Part shown: positions 1-5,834 of the stretch, piece after piece
How positions within the stretch are numbered: the stretch's first letter is position 1
How the letters are laid out: the number at the start of each line of letters is the position of its first letter
Assembly: GCA_001873945.1 (NCBI GenBank)
Contig: MNYI01000062.1
Coordinates: 1 to 6,068 of the forward strand
Direction: 5' to 3'
From: Candidatus Desantisbacteria bacterium CG2_30_40_21
Lineage (GTDB): Bacteria > UBA9089 > CG2-30-40-21
Length of the DNA stretch: 6,068 bases
Notes under the pieces: generated by a model
What the model saw: only the letters and a program-made list of their open reading frames with translations
What the model was told of the DNA's origin: nothing
Database searches by the model: none
Made by a program: the position numbers and the translations under genes

Positions 1-150
1 TCAAGTGGGGCATAAATTGCGATTTTTTCGGTGAGAATTAATCAAGGAGAGCAAGACATGAAGGTGAGCAATAGTGTACTATTGCGAACCTGAACAACAC
101 AGCTATCGTTGATTAAGACCAGCGAAAAACGCAATTTATGCCCCACTTGA
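1..150. repeat. 150-bp MITE-like element with 21-bp perfect terminal inverted repeats
   Basis: Bases 1-21 are the exact reverse complement of 130-150; both ends begin TCAAGTGGGGCATAAATTGC when read inward. The pairing continues with small bulges: the T-run and CG at 24-30 pair with 123-129, and TTAATCAA at 38-45 pairs with 109-116. A separate central palindrome has arms GCAATAGT (68-75) and ACTATTGC (78-85), and a further 4-bp stem (62-65 with 88-91) lies beyond a tandem G/A mismatch. The whole piece could therefore fold as one long interrupted hairpin. I see no open reading frame of note, so if mobile it would be non-autonomous and moved by a transposase elsewhere. The element starts at the window edge, so its left flank and any target-site duplication cannot be seen. 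I do not recognise the parental IS family. Bases 151-237, between it and infB, show no gene and no clear terminator. Confidence 0.75.
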
Positions 151-237
151 GTATACATATGGTATCTGGCAAGGAAATGTGAACAGCATATTGTGTGTCT
201 CTCATGCCAAATTTCTATTTCGTAACAGCCTGTCGAG

Positions 238-2199
238 TTATAGCGTTTGTTTTATCTTTTCCATGGTATATGACTCAATAATATCACCTGATTTAATATC
301 AGTTACACCCTCTAATCCTATACCGCATTCAAATCCAGCAACAACCTCAGTAACATCATCCTTAAACCTGCGGAGAGAGACTATTTTTGCTTCAGATATA
401 ACCTTACCATCGCGTTTTAATCGAATAGTTGCATTTCGTCCAATCCTACCCTCTTTAACAAAAGAGCCGGCAGCTGTTCCAATCTTAGATGCTCGAAATA
501 CATCCCTGATCTCAGCTATACCTAATAGCACCTCTTTATATTTTGGTTCCAACAATCCGACTAAGGCTTCAGTCAATTCTTCGATTATCTTGTAGATAAC
601 AGTATAAATTCGGACATCTATCTCTTTTTCTTCGGACAGTCTTTTTGCCCCAATATCTATCCCAACATGAAATCCAATAATTACAGCATTAGATGCGTCT
701 GCAAGCATAACATCAGACTCATTAATATCCCCAATCCCTTTATGTATAACCCGTATCCTTACCTTCTCTGTGCCTATCTTTTCAAGGGAATCAACTATAA
801 CCTCCAGAGAACCAGCAACATCTACCTTGAGTATAATATTTAATTCCTTGAGTACCCCCTGTTGAATCTGAGAATATAGTTCATCTAAGGTTATTCTGGC
901 AGCAAGTGGTTTTTCAAACGCTATGACATCTTTTCTTTGAGTAGCTATTTGTTTAGCCTCTTTTTCAGTAGAGACAACCTTAAATATATCCCCTGCTGCA
1001 GGAACCCCGGAAAAGCCTAATACTTCTACAGGTGTTGAGGGTGTAGCTGTTTTTATCTTTACTCCCTTATCATCAAACATTGCCCTGACCCTGCCCCATG
1101 ACAATCCAGCTACAAAGGCATCTCCTATCTGAAGGGTTCCTTTTTGTATCAGTACCGTAGCCACCGGACCCCAACCCTTATCCAATCGAGCCTCTATAAT
1201 TGTTCCTGATGCCGTACAATCATAAACAGCCTTTAGTTCAAGCAACTCTGCCTCTAATAAAAGCATCTCTAATAGACGATCCAACCCTATTTTCTTTTTA
1301 GCTGAAACCTCAACAAAGATGGTCTTTCCACCCCATTCTTCAGGTTGAAGTCCATGGTCAGCTAATTGGGCTTTAATCTTATCCGAGTTTGCCTCTGGCA
1401 GATCTATCTTGTTTACGGCTACCATAATAGTCACTCCGGCAGCCATAGCATGATCTATGGCTTCCTCGGTTTGAGGCATAACCCCATCATCAGCCGCAAC
1501 AACCAGAACAACAATATCTGTTATTTGTGCCCCACGCGATCTCATAGCAGTAAAGGCTTCATGACCCGGGGTATCAAGAAATGTTACCTCACCGGCAGGA
1601 AGTTTTACCTTGTATGCCCCAATGTGTTGAGTAATGCCGCCGGATTCCCCATCTACAACATTGGTTTCCCGAATAGCATCAAGTAGTTTTGTTTTACCAT
1701 GATCAACATGACCCATAATCGTAACTACTGGTGGTCGCGGACATAATATTTGTTCCCCTTGATGCTCATCCTTTTCTTCAATCTCAAAAACAGGGGCAGT
1801 TATCCCTATTTGAACGCTATAAATATTTTCAATTAGTCTAATAATCTCCGCAGTAATAGATTGATTTATTGTTACCATGAATCCTTTTTTCATTAAAGCA
1901 GCAATCAACGCATTAGTCTTAATGCCAAGAGATTCAGCAAGGTTATGTATGGTACTTGATGATAAAATAGATATAATTCCTTCATGAGGTAGGGATATTT
2001 CCTCAGAGGGCAGGATGAGTTTCTCTTCTTTCTTCTCTTCTGATGGAGTGTAGAATAAATCTATAACATGAGTAGCTGTTTCCTTATCTAATACATTGAG
2101 CCCACTCTTGACATCCAGACCAAGCCCTTTAAGCTCCACAATCAGATCCTTAATCTCCATATTTAATCTTTTAGCTAACTCATGTACTCTCATACTCAT
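238..2199 (-). CDS. infB: Translation initiation factor IF-2
   Basis: IF-2 is the GTPase that brings fMet-tRNA to the 30S subunit and promotes 50S joining in the cytoplasm. The 653-residue protein has two small IF2_N-type helical modules (about 3-50 and 78-128), a short charged linker, then the GTP-binding domain. Its G motifs are GHVDHGKT (163-170), GGITQHIG (187-194), DTPGH (209-213), NKID (263-266) and SAK (299-301). These are followed by beta-barrel domain II (about 328-410), domain III (about 430-540) and the C-terminal fMet-tRNA-binding barrel (about 550-645). The N-terminal extension is short compared with enterobacterial IF-2. Start choice: the ATG at 2199 has AAGGGG at 2208-2213, eight bases upstream; the ATG two codons later is spaced less well. 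The start lies 14 bases after the nusA stop, so the two are surely co-transcribed. One oddity: the C-terminal motif usually reading AGC(x)V is AAGSFV here (Ser579 replaces Cys), while the later GFECG cysteine (625) is kept. The gene looks intact. Confidence 0.98.
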   Translation of the reverse strand: MSMRVHELAKRLNMEIKDLIVELKGLGLDVKSGLNVLDKETATHVIDLFYTPSEEKKEEKLILPSEEISLPHEGIISILSSSTIHNLAESLGIKTNALIAALMKKGFMVTINQSITAEIIRLIENIYSVQIGITAPVFEIEEKDEHQGEQILCPRPPVVTIMGHVDHGKTKLLDAIRETNVVDGESGGITQHIGAYKVKLPAGEVTFLDTPGHEAFTAMRSRGAQITDIVVLVVAADDGVMPQTEEAIDHAMAAGVTIMVAVNKIDLPEANSDKIKAQLADHGLQPEEWGGKTIFVEVSAKKKIGLDRLLEMLLLEAELLELKAVYDCTASGTIIEARLDKGWGPVATVLIQKGTLQIGDAFVAGLSWGRVRAMFDDKGVKIKTATPSTPVEVLGFSGVPAAGDIFKVVSTEKEAKQIATQRKDVIAFEKPLAARITLDELYSQIQQGVLKELNIILKVDVAGSLEVIVDSLEKIGTEKVRIRVIHKGIGDINESDVMLADASNAVIIGFHVGIDIGAKRLSEEKEIDVRIYTVIYKIIEELTEALVGLLEPKYKEVLLGIAEIRDVFRASKIGTAAGSFVKEGRIGRNATIRLKRDGKVISEAKIVSLRRFKDDVTEVVAGFECGIGLEGVTDIKSGDIIESYTMEKIKQTL

Positions 2200-2213
2200 A
2201 CTATCAACCCCTT

Positions 2214-3602
2214 TTACACTTCCAACTTCTTAACGACATTATATATCTTTTCTGCTGATACCTTCCCAATACCGGGAAGTTTCATCAACTTATTTACAGA
2301 CATACCCTTAATTTGTTTAACAGTATCTAACCCTGCTTCGTGCAACTTTCCCATAATCTTTTTGTCTAACCCGATTAGAGTAGTTTCCTGAATTATTTCT
2401 TCTGCAATAGACTTTTCAACCTGGATTTCTGCCTTCGCAGGAATAACGATAGGAGATTCTTGAACCATTTCTTCTGCAATGGACTCTTCAGCCGCGATTT
2501 TCTGCATCTCTTCCGGTTTCTTAAAAAGTTCATCCTCGGCCTGTTTTCTGGCTACTGCATCCTTTTCTTTAGTTATTTCAGATTCACTCCTGATATCAAT
2601 CTTCCATCCTGTAAGTTTAGCTGCTAAACGGACATTTTGTCCCTCTTTTCCAATAGCCAGAGATAATTGCCCATCAGGAACAACCACTATAGCAGATTTG
2701 AATTTTGTATCTGCTATAACAGAGGTTGTTTTTGACGGAGAAAGAGCATTTTTTATAAAAACTTGTGGATCATCATCATATAAAGCAATATCAATTCGTT
2801 CTCCACTTAGTTCAGCAATTACAGCCTGAACACGCATACCCTTCATACCAACACAGGCACCGACTGCATCAACATTAGCATCCTTTGAATAGACGGCTAT
2901 CTTTGATCTTGCACCAGGCTCTCTGACAACCCCTTTTATCTCCACAATCCCTTCATATATCTCCGGCACCTCTAATCCAAATAATTTTTTCACAAATTCA
3001 GGATGTGTTCTGGAAAGAATAATCTGGGTACCCCTTGAAGAGCTTTTTACATCTAAGATATATGTTTTTATCCTGTCACCTACTCGATATTTCTCCCTTG
3101 TTATTTGTTCTTTCATTGGAAGGATAGCCTCTGCCCGACTAAGATCAACAAAGATATTCTGTTGATCTACCCGCTGGACAATCCCGGTGATAATCTCTCC
3201 AATTCTTTCCTTGAAATTCTTATAGACTATTTCTCTTTCTGCCTCTTTAATCCTCTGAGTAATCACCTGTTTGGCTGTTTGAGCAGCAATTCTGCCAAAA
3301 TCAAAGTGTGTAATCTCCATATCTATTATATCACCAATCTGGCAATTTTCTTTGTGCTTTATTGCCTCAGACAACAATATCTCCTGCTTGGAATTATTGC
3401 TTGTTTCCACTACCTGTTTCTTAGCAATAACCCTGAACCCATCCTTACCATCAAAATCTACAGAGACATTTTGTTGTTGCCCACCAAAATTTTTTCTATA
3501 AGCAGAAAGAAGGGCATCTTTTATTGCTTCAAGCAATACCTCTCTTTTAATACCTTTACTTTTTTCAAGCTGACTTAATGCCTCGAAAAATTCTGAATTC
3601 AT
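2214..3602 (-). CDS. nusA: Transcription termination/antitermination factor NusA
   Basis: NusA binds RNA polymerase and nascent RNA, and modulates pausing, intrinsic termination and antitermination. With the start used here it has 462 residues. The N-terminal RNAP-binding domain (about 1-125) is followed by an S1 domain (about 135-200), KH1 with VGACVGMKGMRVQAV (247-261), and KH2 with AIGKEGQNVRLAAKLTGWKI (316-335). A charged Glu/Lys-rich linker follows (about 345-408), then a single C-terminal helix-hairpin-helix module (LMKLPGIGKVSAEKI, 439-453). The frame stays open for nine codons upstream to an ATG at 3629. I prefer the ATG at 3602 because MNSEFFEAL matches the family N-terminus, GGAGGAG lies at 3614-3620, and nothing resembling a ribosome site precedes 3629. 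The linker holds an in-frame palindromic repeat and a 33-nt duplication (separate entries). No rimP precedes it and no ylxR follows; infB begins 14 bases downstream. A leader terminator suggests autoregulation. Confidence 0.97.
   Translation of the reverse strand: MNSEFFEALSQLEKSKGIKREVLLEAIKDALLSAYRKNFGGQQQNVSVDFDGKDGFRVIAKKQVVETSNNSKQEILLSEAIKHKENCQIGDIIDMEITHFDFGRIAAQTAKQVITQRIKEAEREIVYKNFKERIGEIITGIVQRVDQQNIFVDLSRAEAILPMKEQITREKYRVGDRIKTYILDVKSSSRGTQIILSRTHPEFVKKLFGLEVPEIYEGIVEIKGVVREPGARSKIAVYSKDANVDAVGACVGMKGMRVQAVIAELSGERIDIALYDDDPQVFIKNALSPSKTTSVIADTKFKSAIVVVPDGQLSLAIGKEGQNVRLAAKLTGWKIDIRSESEITKEKDAVARKQAEDELFKKPEEMQKIAAEESIAEEMVQESPIVIPAKAEIQVEKSIAEEIIQETTLIGLDKKIMGKLHEAGLDTVKQIKGMSVNKLMKLPGIGKVSAEKIYNVVKKLEV
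2389..2493 (-). repeat. Two copies of a 33-nt direct repeat flanking the palindromic insert in nusA
   Basis: Bases 2389-2421 and 2461-2493 match at 28 of 33 positions, offset by exactly 72 bases (24 codons). They encode SIAEEMVQE (residues 374-382) and SIAEEIIQE (398-406), helical acidic segments of the linker. The 39 bases between them are almost wholly the palindromic repeat. The arrangement is either a tandem duplication of linker sequence or a duplication linked to arrival of the palindrome. The reading frame is preserved throughout. Confidence 0.75.
2421..2453 (-). repeat. In-frame palindromic repeat inside nusA (encodes PIVIPAKAEIQ)
   Basis: On the nusA strand this stretch encodes residues 384-394, including VIPAKAEIQ. 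The DNA core is an imperfect palindrome, ATTCCTGC, then a GAAG loop, then GCAGAAAT. From memory it closely resembles a dispersed bacterial repeat whose core reads ATTCCCGCGAAGGCGGGAAT and whose translation is the familiar VIPAKAGIQ peptide; the differences I can count are all C-to-T or G-to-A transitions. It sits in the flexible linker between KH2 and the helix-hairpin-helix domain, where an insertion would be tolerated. NusA proteins do not normally carry this peptide, as far as I recall. The reading of this as an inserted element is inference; the palindrome and the in-frame peptide are directly visible. Confidence 0.7.
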
Positions 3603-3653
3603 AATCCTTGTATCTCCTCCAAGTTTCATTATGGTCTGTCATAAATTCTTAGC

Positions 3654-3682
3654 AAAAAGAGTGGGTATTTTACCCACTCTTT
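3654..3682 (-). terminator. Intrinsic terminator hairpin in the nusA leader (possible attenuator)
   Basis: Read on the minus strand, a perfect 12-bp stem (AAAGAGTGGGTA pairing with TACCCACTCTTT; arms 3671-3682 and 3656-3667) with a 3-base loop is followed by a run of five T at 3658-3654. This has the form of a rho-independent terminator. It lies about 52 bases upstream of the nusA start codon and about 8 bases after the predicted transcription start of the nusA promoter, so transcripts from that promoter must pass through it. On the plus strand the downstream T-run is short (TTT, then ATCTT), and no plus-strand gene precedes it. It is therefore best read as acting on nusA transcription, either as an attenuator or as a block to read-through from further upstream. 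Confidence 0.7.
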
Positions 3683-3696
3683 ATCTTACAAGATAC

Positions 3697-3725
3697 ACTA
3701 TAGCATACATTCAATTAAAATGCAA
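3697..3725 (-). promoter_or_regulatory. Sigma70-type promoter for nusA-infB
   Basis: On the minus strand, TTGCAT (3725-3720) and TATAGT (3702-3697) are separated by 17 bases, and the -10 box is preceded by TGC, giving an extended -10. The predicted start of transcription is near 3690, leaving a leader of about 88 bases before the nusA ATG at 3602. The terminator-like hairpin falls within that leader. No better promoter is visible between the hairpin and nusA. Confidence 0.7.
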
Positions 3726-3811
3726 GGGTTTTTATGAAAAACATCTGGCAGGATATAGAAAAATTTGAAGAATATCAATGATTCACGGATTTCCGAGGAT
3801 TCAAGTTGAGT

Positions 3812-3912
3812 AATGGGTCAGTGAACGGTAGTCACCAGAATATCATTGCGAAGAGCTACTGGCGACGAAACAATGACGGGTTGGTAGTTTTCCTACCATT
3901 CATTGACCCATT
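3812..3912. repeat. About 100-bp inverted repeat in the nusA-recJ intergenic region
   Basis: The arm at 3812-3831 (begins AATGGGTCA, ends GGTAG) pairs with 3893-3912 at 18 of 20 positions. Weaker pairing, with a bulge, extends outward through CAAGTTGAG (3802-3810) and CCAAGTTGG (3914-3922). A second, small stem (TGGTAG 3882-3887 with CTACCA 3893-3898) competes with the right arm. The interior carries a different palindromic repeat (separate entry). A run of seven T follows at 3926-3932, but there is no plus-strand gene upstream for it to terminate. It has no coding capacity. It may be a non-autonomous mobile element or its remnant; the family is not recognised. Confidence 0.65.
3841..3880. 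repeat. Palindromic dispersed-repeat-like sequence nested in the inverted repeat
   Basis: TCATTG (3843-3848) pairs with CAATGA (3871-3876), and between them lie GCGAAGAGCTACTGG and GCGACGAAA. The pattern CATTGCGA...GCGACGAA.CAATG resembles a family of short palindromic repeats that I recall from many bacterial genomes (CATTGCGAGGAG...GCGACGAAGCAAT). Its position inside another inverted repeat suggests either a nested insertion or that both belong to one composite element. The resemblance rests on memory, not on an alignment. Confidence 0.45.
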
Positions 3913-3933
3913 GCCAAGTTGGGGATTTTTTTA

Positions 3934-3962
3934 TTGACATTATAATCAATAAGCATTATAAT
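3934..3962 (+). promoter_or_regulatory. recJ: Consensus sigma70 promoter for recJ
   Basis: TTGACA at 3934-3939 and TATAAT at 3957-3962 are both perfect consensus hexamers with the optimal 17-base spacing. Predicted transcription start is near 3969, giving a leader of about 148 bases before the recJ ATG at 4117. The spacer holds a second TATAAT (3941-3946) within a 9-base direct repeat, CATTATAAT (3938-3946 and 3954-3962), which could be chance in AT-rich DNA or a binding site. The -10 box overlaps the left edge of the next inverted repeat. Confidence 0.75.
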
Positions 3963-4073
3963 AGTGTCTTGTCAACCTTAAAATGACGGATAAGTTGGTA
4001 GGACAGACATTCTTGTTTGTCGTTTATCTATAGTAACCTTATCCGACATTTGAGAGTTGACACGACAATAGTA
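3959..4073. repeat. About 115-bp inverted repeat forming the recJ 5' leader
   Basis: Arms 3959-3996 and 4036-4073 pair at 30 of 38 positions without gaps. The best blocks are TGTCAAC (3970-3976) with GTTGACA (4056-4062), AAATG (3981-3985) with CATTT (4047-4051), and CGGATAAG (3987-3994) with CTTATCCG (4038-4045). The loop (3997-4035) contains a further small GACA/TGTC pairing. No gene is present. The predicted recJ transcription start is at about the beginning of the strong pairing, so the leader RNA would start in this stem. It could be a MITE or solo pair of IS ends inserted between promoter and gene, or a true structured leader. The arm sequence differs from the other two inverted repeats here. 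Confidence 0.65.
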
Positions 4074-4116
4074 ATAAAGGTGATTACGGATTACCTACAT
4101 TGATAGGAGGAAAATT

Positions 4117-5802
4117 ATGAAATGGGAAAAGATTCAATTGTCTGATGCCAATTGGCAGGACATTATCTCTGCTGAGGTTAAAATCTCGCCAATATTGGCA
4201 AAGATACTAGTAGCCAAGGGGATTACTAAATCAGAGGATGCCAGAAGGTTTCTGTATCCTGACCTTAAGGATATGCACTCACCCTCTTTGATGAAAGGTG
4301 TGGAACAAACAGTCAACCGTATACTTCAAGCTGTAAAAGATAAGCAGAAAATTATGATCTATGGGGATTATGATGTTGATGGTATTACGGCTACGGTTTT
4401 GTTTGTTCGGGTATTTCGTAGTATGGGAGCAGAGGTGTTATCCTACTTGCCTAATAGGTTTGTGGATGGGTATGGATTGAGTAATCAGGGAATAGATTAT
4501 GCTGTATCTAACGATGTTTCACTTATTATTACGGTTGATTGTGGCATAAGTGCAGTAGATGCCGTTGATTATGGCAATCAATCCGGGTTGGATATAATTA
4601 TTACAGATCACCATGAGCCAAAGGATGTTTTACCATCTGCTTATGCAATTGTTAATCCAAAACAACCGGGGTGTTCTTATCCGGATAAGGATCTATCTGG
4701 TGTAGGGGTTGCCTTAAAGATAATCCATGCATTGATGCAAACAACAAATGTTCCGGTATCTTTTACTGCCCTTTTGGCTCTTGCAGCTATAGGTACGGTG
4801 GCTGATATTGTCCCAATTACTGGTGAAAACAGGATTATTGTCAGGCATGGATTAAAGATTCTATCATCTACAAGGGAGCCGGGGTTAGTATCCCTTCTTG
4901 AGGTTTCCGGGATACGAGGGAAGGTAATTGATACAGCAGATGTTGGTTTTAAGCTGGGTCCAAGGCTAAATGCCTCTGGAAGGATGGAGGACGCTTCTCT
5001 CTCGCTGGATCTGCTTCTTTCTCATACACATCACGAAGCCATAAGATTGGCAAAGATATTGGATGAGAAGAATACCCTCAGGCAACAGATTCAAAAAGAG
5101 GTCTTTGAAGAGGCAAAACAATTAGTCGGACACCCTGACAATAAAAAGGTGATTGTAGTGGCAAAGGATAATTGGCATCAAGGGGTAGTTGGTATTGTTG
5201 CCTCAAAAATGGTTAATGAGTATGGCCGTCCTGCCATTGTTATTGCCTATGATAATGAAAATGGAAAAGGATCTGGCAGAAGTATACCACAGTTTCATCT
5301 ATTAAATAGCTTGACAAAATGTGATGCATTGCTTCAAGCCTATGGCGGACATAAACATGCAGCAGGTCTTAGCATAAAAAAGGAACATGTTGATGAATTC
5401 CGCAAGATGATAAATGTATATGCAGATGAGGTGTTAACTGATGAGGATATGGTTCAGTCGATGGAGGTATTTGAGGTTAACCTTGAAGAGGTAACCCCCA
5501 AACTTGTCTTTGAACTGGAAAATCTTTTGGCTCCTTTTGGCATTGGTAACCCTCGTCCTATTTTTTCATCCTCTTCTGTAGGGATTGCTGACATGCCCAG
5601 GATAGTAGGAAATAATCACCTTAAGATGAAGATTTCCTCATGTCTCCGGCAAATAGATACTATTGGCTTTGGACTGGGCGGGGTGTGGAATGGAATATCT
5701 GCTAATCGAAAAAAGGTTAATATTGCCTATCGTCCCCAGATGAATGAATGGGATGGGATGAGTACATTGCAGCTAAGTTTGAAAGATATTCATGTGGCAT
5801 GA
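4117..5802 (+). CDS. recJ: Single-stranded-DNA-specific exonuclease RecJ
   Basis: RecJ degrades single-stranded DNA 5' to 3' and acts in recombinational repair, base-excision and mismatch repair. The 561-residue protein matches the usual bacterial length. The DHH phosphoesterase domain shows motif I YGDYDVDGITAT (82-93; Asp84, Asp86, Asp88), motif II TVDCG (139-143; Asp141), the signature TDHHEP (163-168) and motif IV GTVADIVP (226-233; Asp230), which supply the metal ligands. The DHHA1 domain follows with VVGIVASK (357-364), GSGRSIP (385-391) and YGGHKHAAGL (409-418). The C-terminal OB-fold-like domain (about 450-561) contains LAPFGIGNPRP (471-481). All catalytic residues I would look for are present. 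Start: the ATG at 4117 has AGGAGG at 4105-4110, six bases upstream. The gene has its own consensus promoter and runs divergently from nusA. The long leader is occupied by an inverted repeat. No co-transcribed gene is visible downstream. Confidence 0.97.
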   Translation: MKWEKIQLSDANWQDIISAEVKISPILAKILVAKGITKSEDARRFLYPDLKDMHSPSLMKGVEQTVNRILQAVKDKQKIMIYGDYDVDGITATVLFVRVFRSMGAEVLSYLPNRFVDGYGLSNQGIDYAVSNDVSLIITVDCGISAVDAVDYGNQSGLDIIITDHHEPKDVLPSAYAIVNPKQPGCSYPDKDLSGVGVALKIIHALMQTTNVPVSFTALLALAAIGTVADIVPITGENRIIVRHGLKILSSTREPGLVSLLEVSGIRGKVIDTADVGFKLGPRLNASGRMEDASLSLDLLLSHTHHEAIRLAKILDEKNTLRQQIQKEVFEEAKQLVGHPDNKKVIVVAKDNWHQGVVGIVASKMVNEYGRPAIVIAYDNENGKGSGRSIPQFHLLNSLTKCDALLQAYGGHKHAAGLSIKKEHVDEFRKMINVYADEVLTDEDMVQSMEVFEVNLEEVTPKLVFELENLLAPFGIGNPRPIFSSSSVGIADMPRIVGNNHLKMKISSCLRQIDTIGFGLGGVWNGISANRKKVNIAYRPQMNEWDGMSTLQLSLKDIHVA

Positions 5803-5812
5803 TAGCAGAGTA

Positions 5813-5834
5813 GTTACGGATAATGAACCGTAAC
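5813..5834. terminator. Small hairpin just after recJ, possible weak terminator
   Basis: GTTACGG (5813-5819) pairs perfectly with CCGTAAC (5828-5834) around an 8-base loop, eleven bases after the recJ stop. There is no real T-run afterwards (ACTATTTGATC), so intrinsic termination would be weak. The left arm overlaps the stop codon of the minus-strand VCBS fragment. It may be a convergent terminator or chance. Confidence 0.35.

Noticed and set aside
116..205. Minus-strand reading frame of about 30 codons running from the infB downstream region into the MITE-like element.
   Set aside because: It has no ribosome site or family resemblance, and its end lies in the terminal repeat.
179..595. Plus-strand open frame of 138 codons at the 3' end of infB.
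   Set aside because: It is antisense to the well-conserved IF-2 C-terminal domain and has low-complexity Ser/Thr/Pro composition typical of a shadow frame.
2479..2829. Plus-strand open frame of 116 codons inside nusA.
   Set aside because: It is antisense to the KH domains; the Ser/Ala-rich translation resembles no family.
3105..3578. Plus-strand open frame of 157 codons across nusA.
   Set aside because: It is antisense to the conserved N-terminal and S1 regions of NusA, shows no recognisable domain and has no ribosome site.
3603..3629. Longer nusA start at the ATG at 3629, adding nine residues.
   Set aside because: There is no ribosome site upstream of it, whereas GGAGGAG lies between the two ATGs and the shorter N-terminus fits the family.
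3628..3656. Possible second nusA promoter (TTTGCT, 17 bases, CATAAT) downstream of the leader hairpin.
   Set aside because: The -35 match is poor and the implied start would fall at the ribosome site, leaving an implausibly short leader.
3734..3781. A 15-codon plus-strand reading frame beginning MKNIWQDIEK in the nusA-recJ intergenic region.
   Set aside because: It has no convincing ribosome-binding site and no promoter, and it overlaps the vicinity of the nusA -35 box. It might be a gene remnant, but nothing supports expression or a family.
1..4073. CRISPR array or phage attachment site suggested by the many repeats.
   Set aside because: The repeats are inverted pairs with different sequences, not evenly spaced direct repeats, and no cas, integrase or tRNA gene is visible.
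4057..4085. TTGACA in the right arm of the third inverted repeat as an additional recJ promoter.
   Set aside because: There is no acceptable -10 hexamer at 16-18 bases (GTGATT-like), while a full consensus promoter lies upstream.
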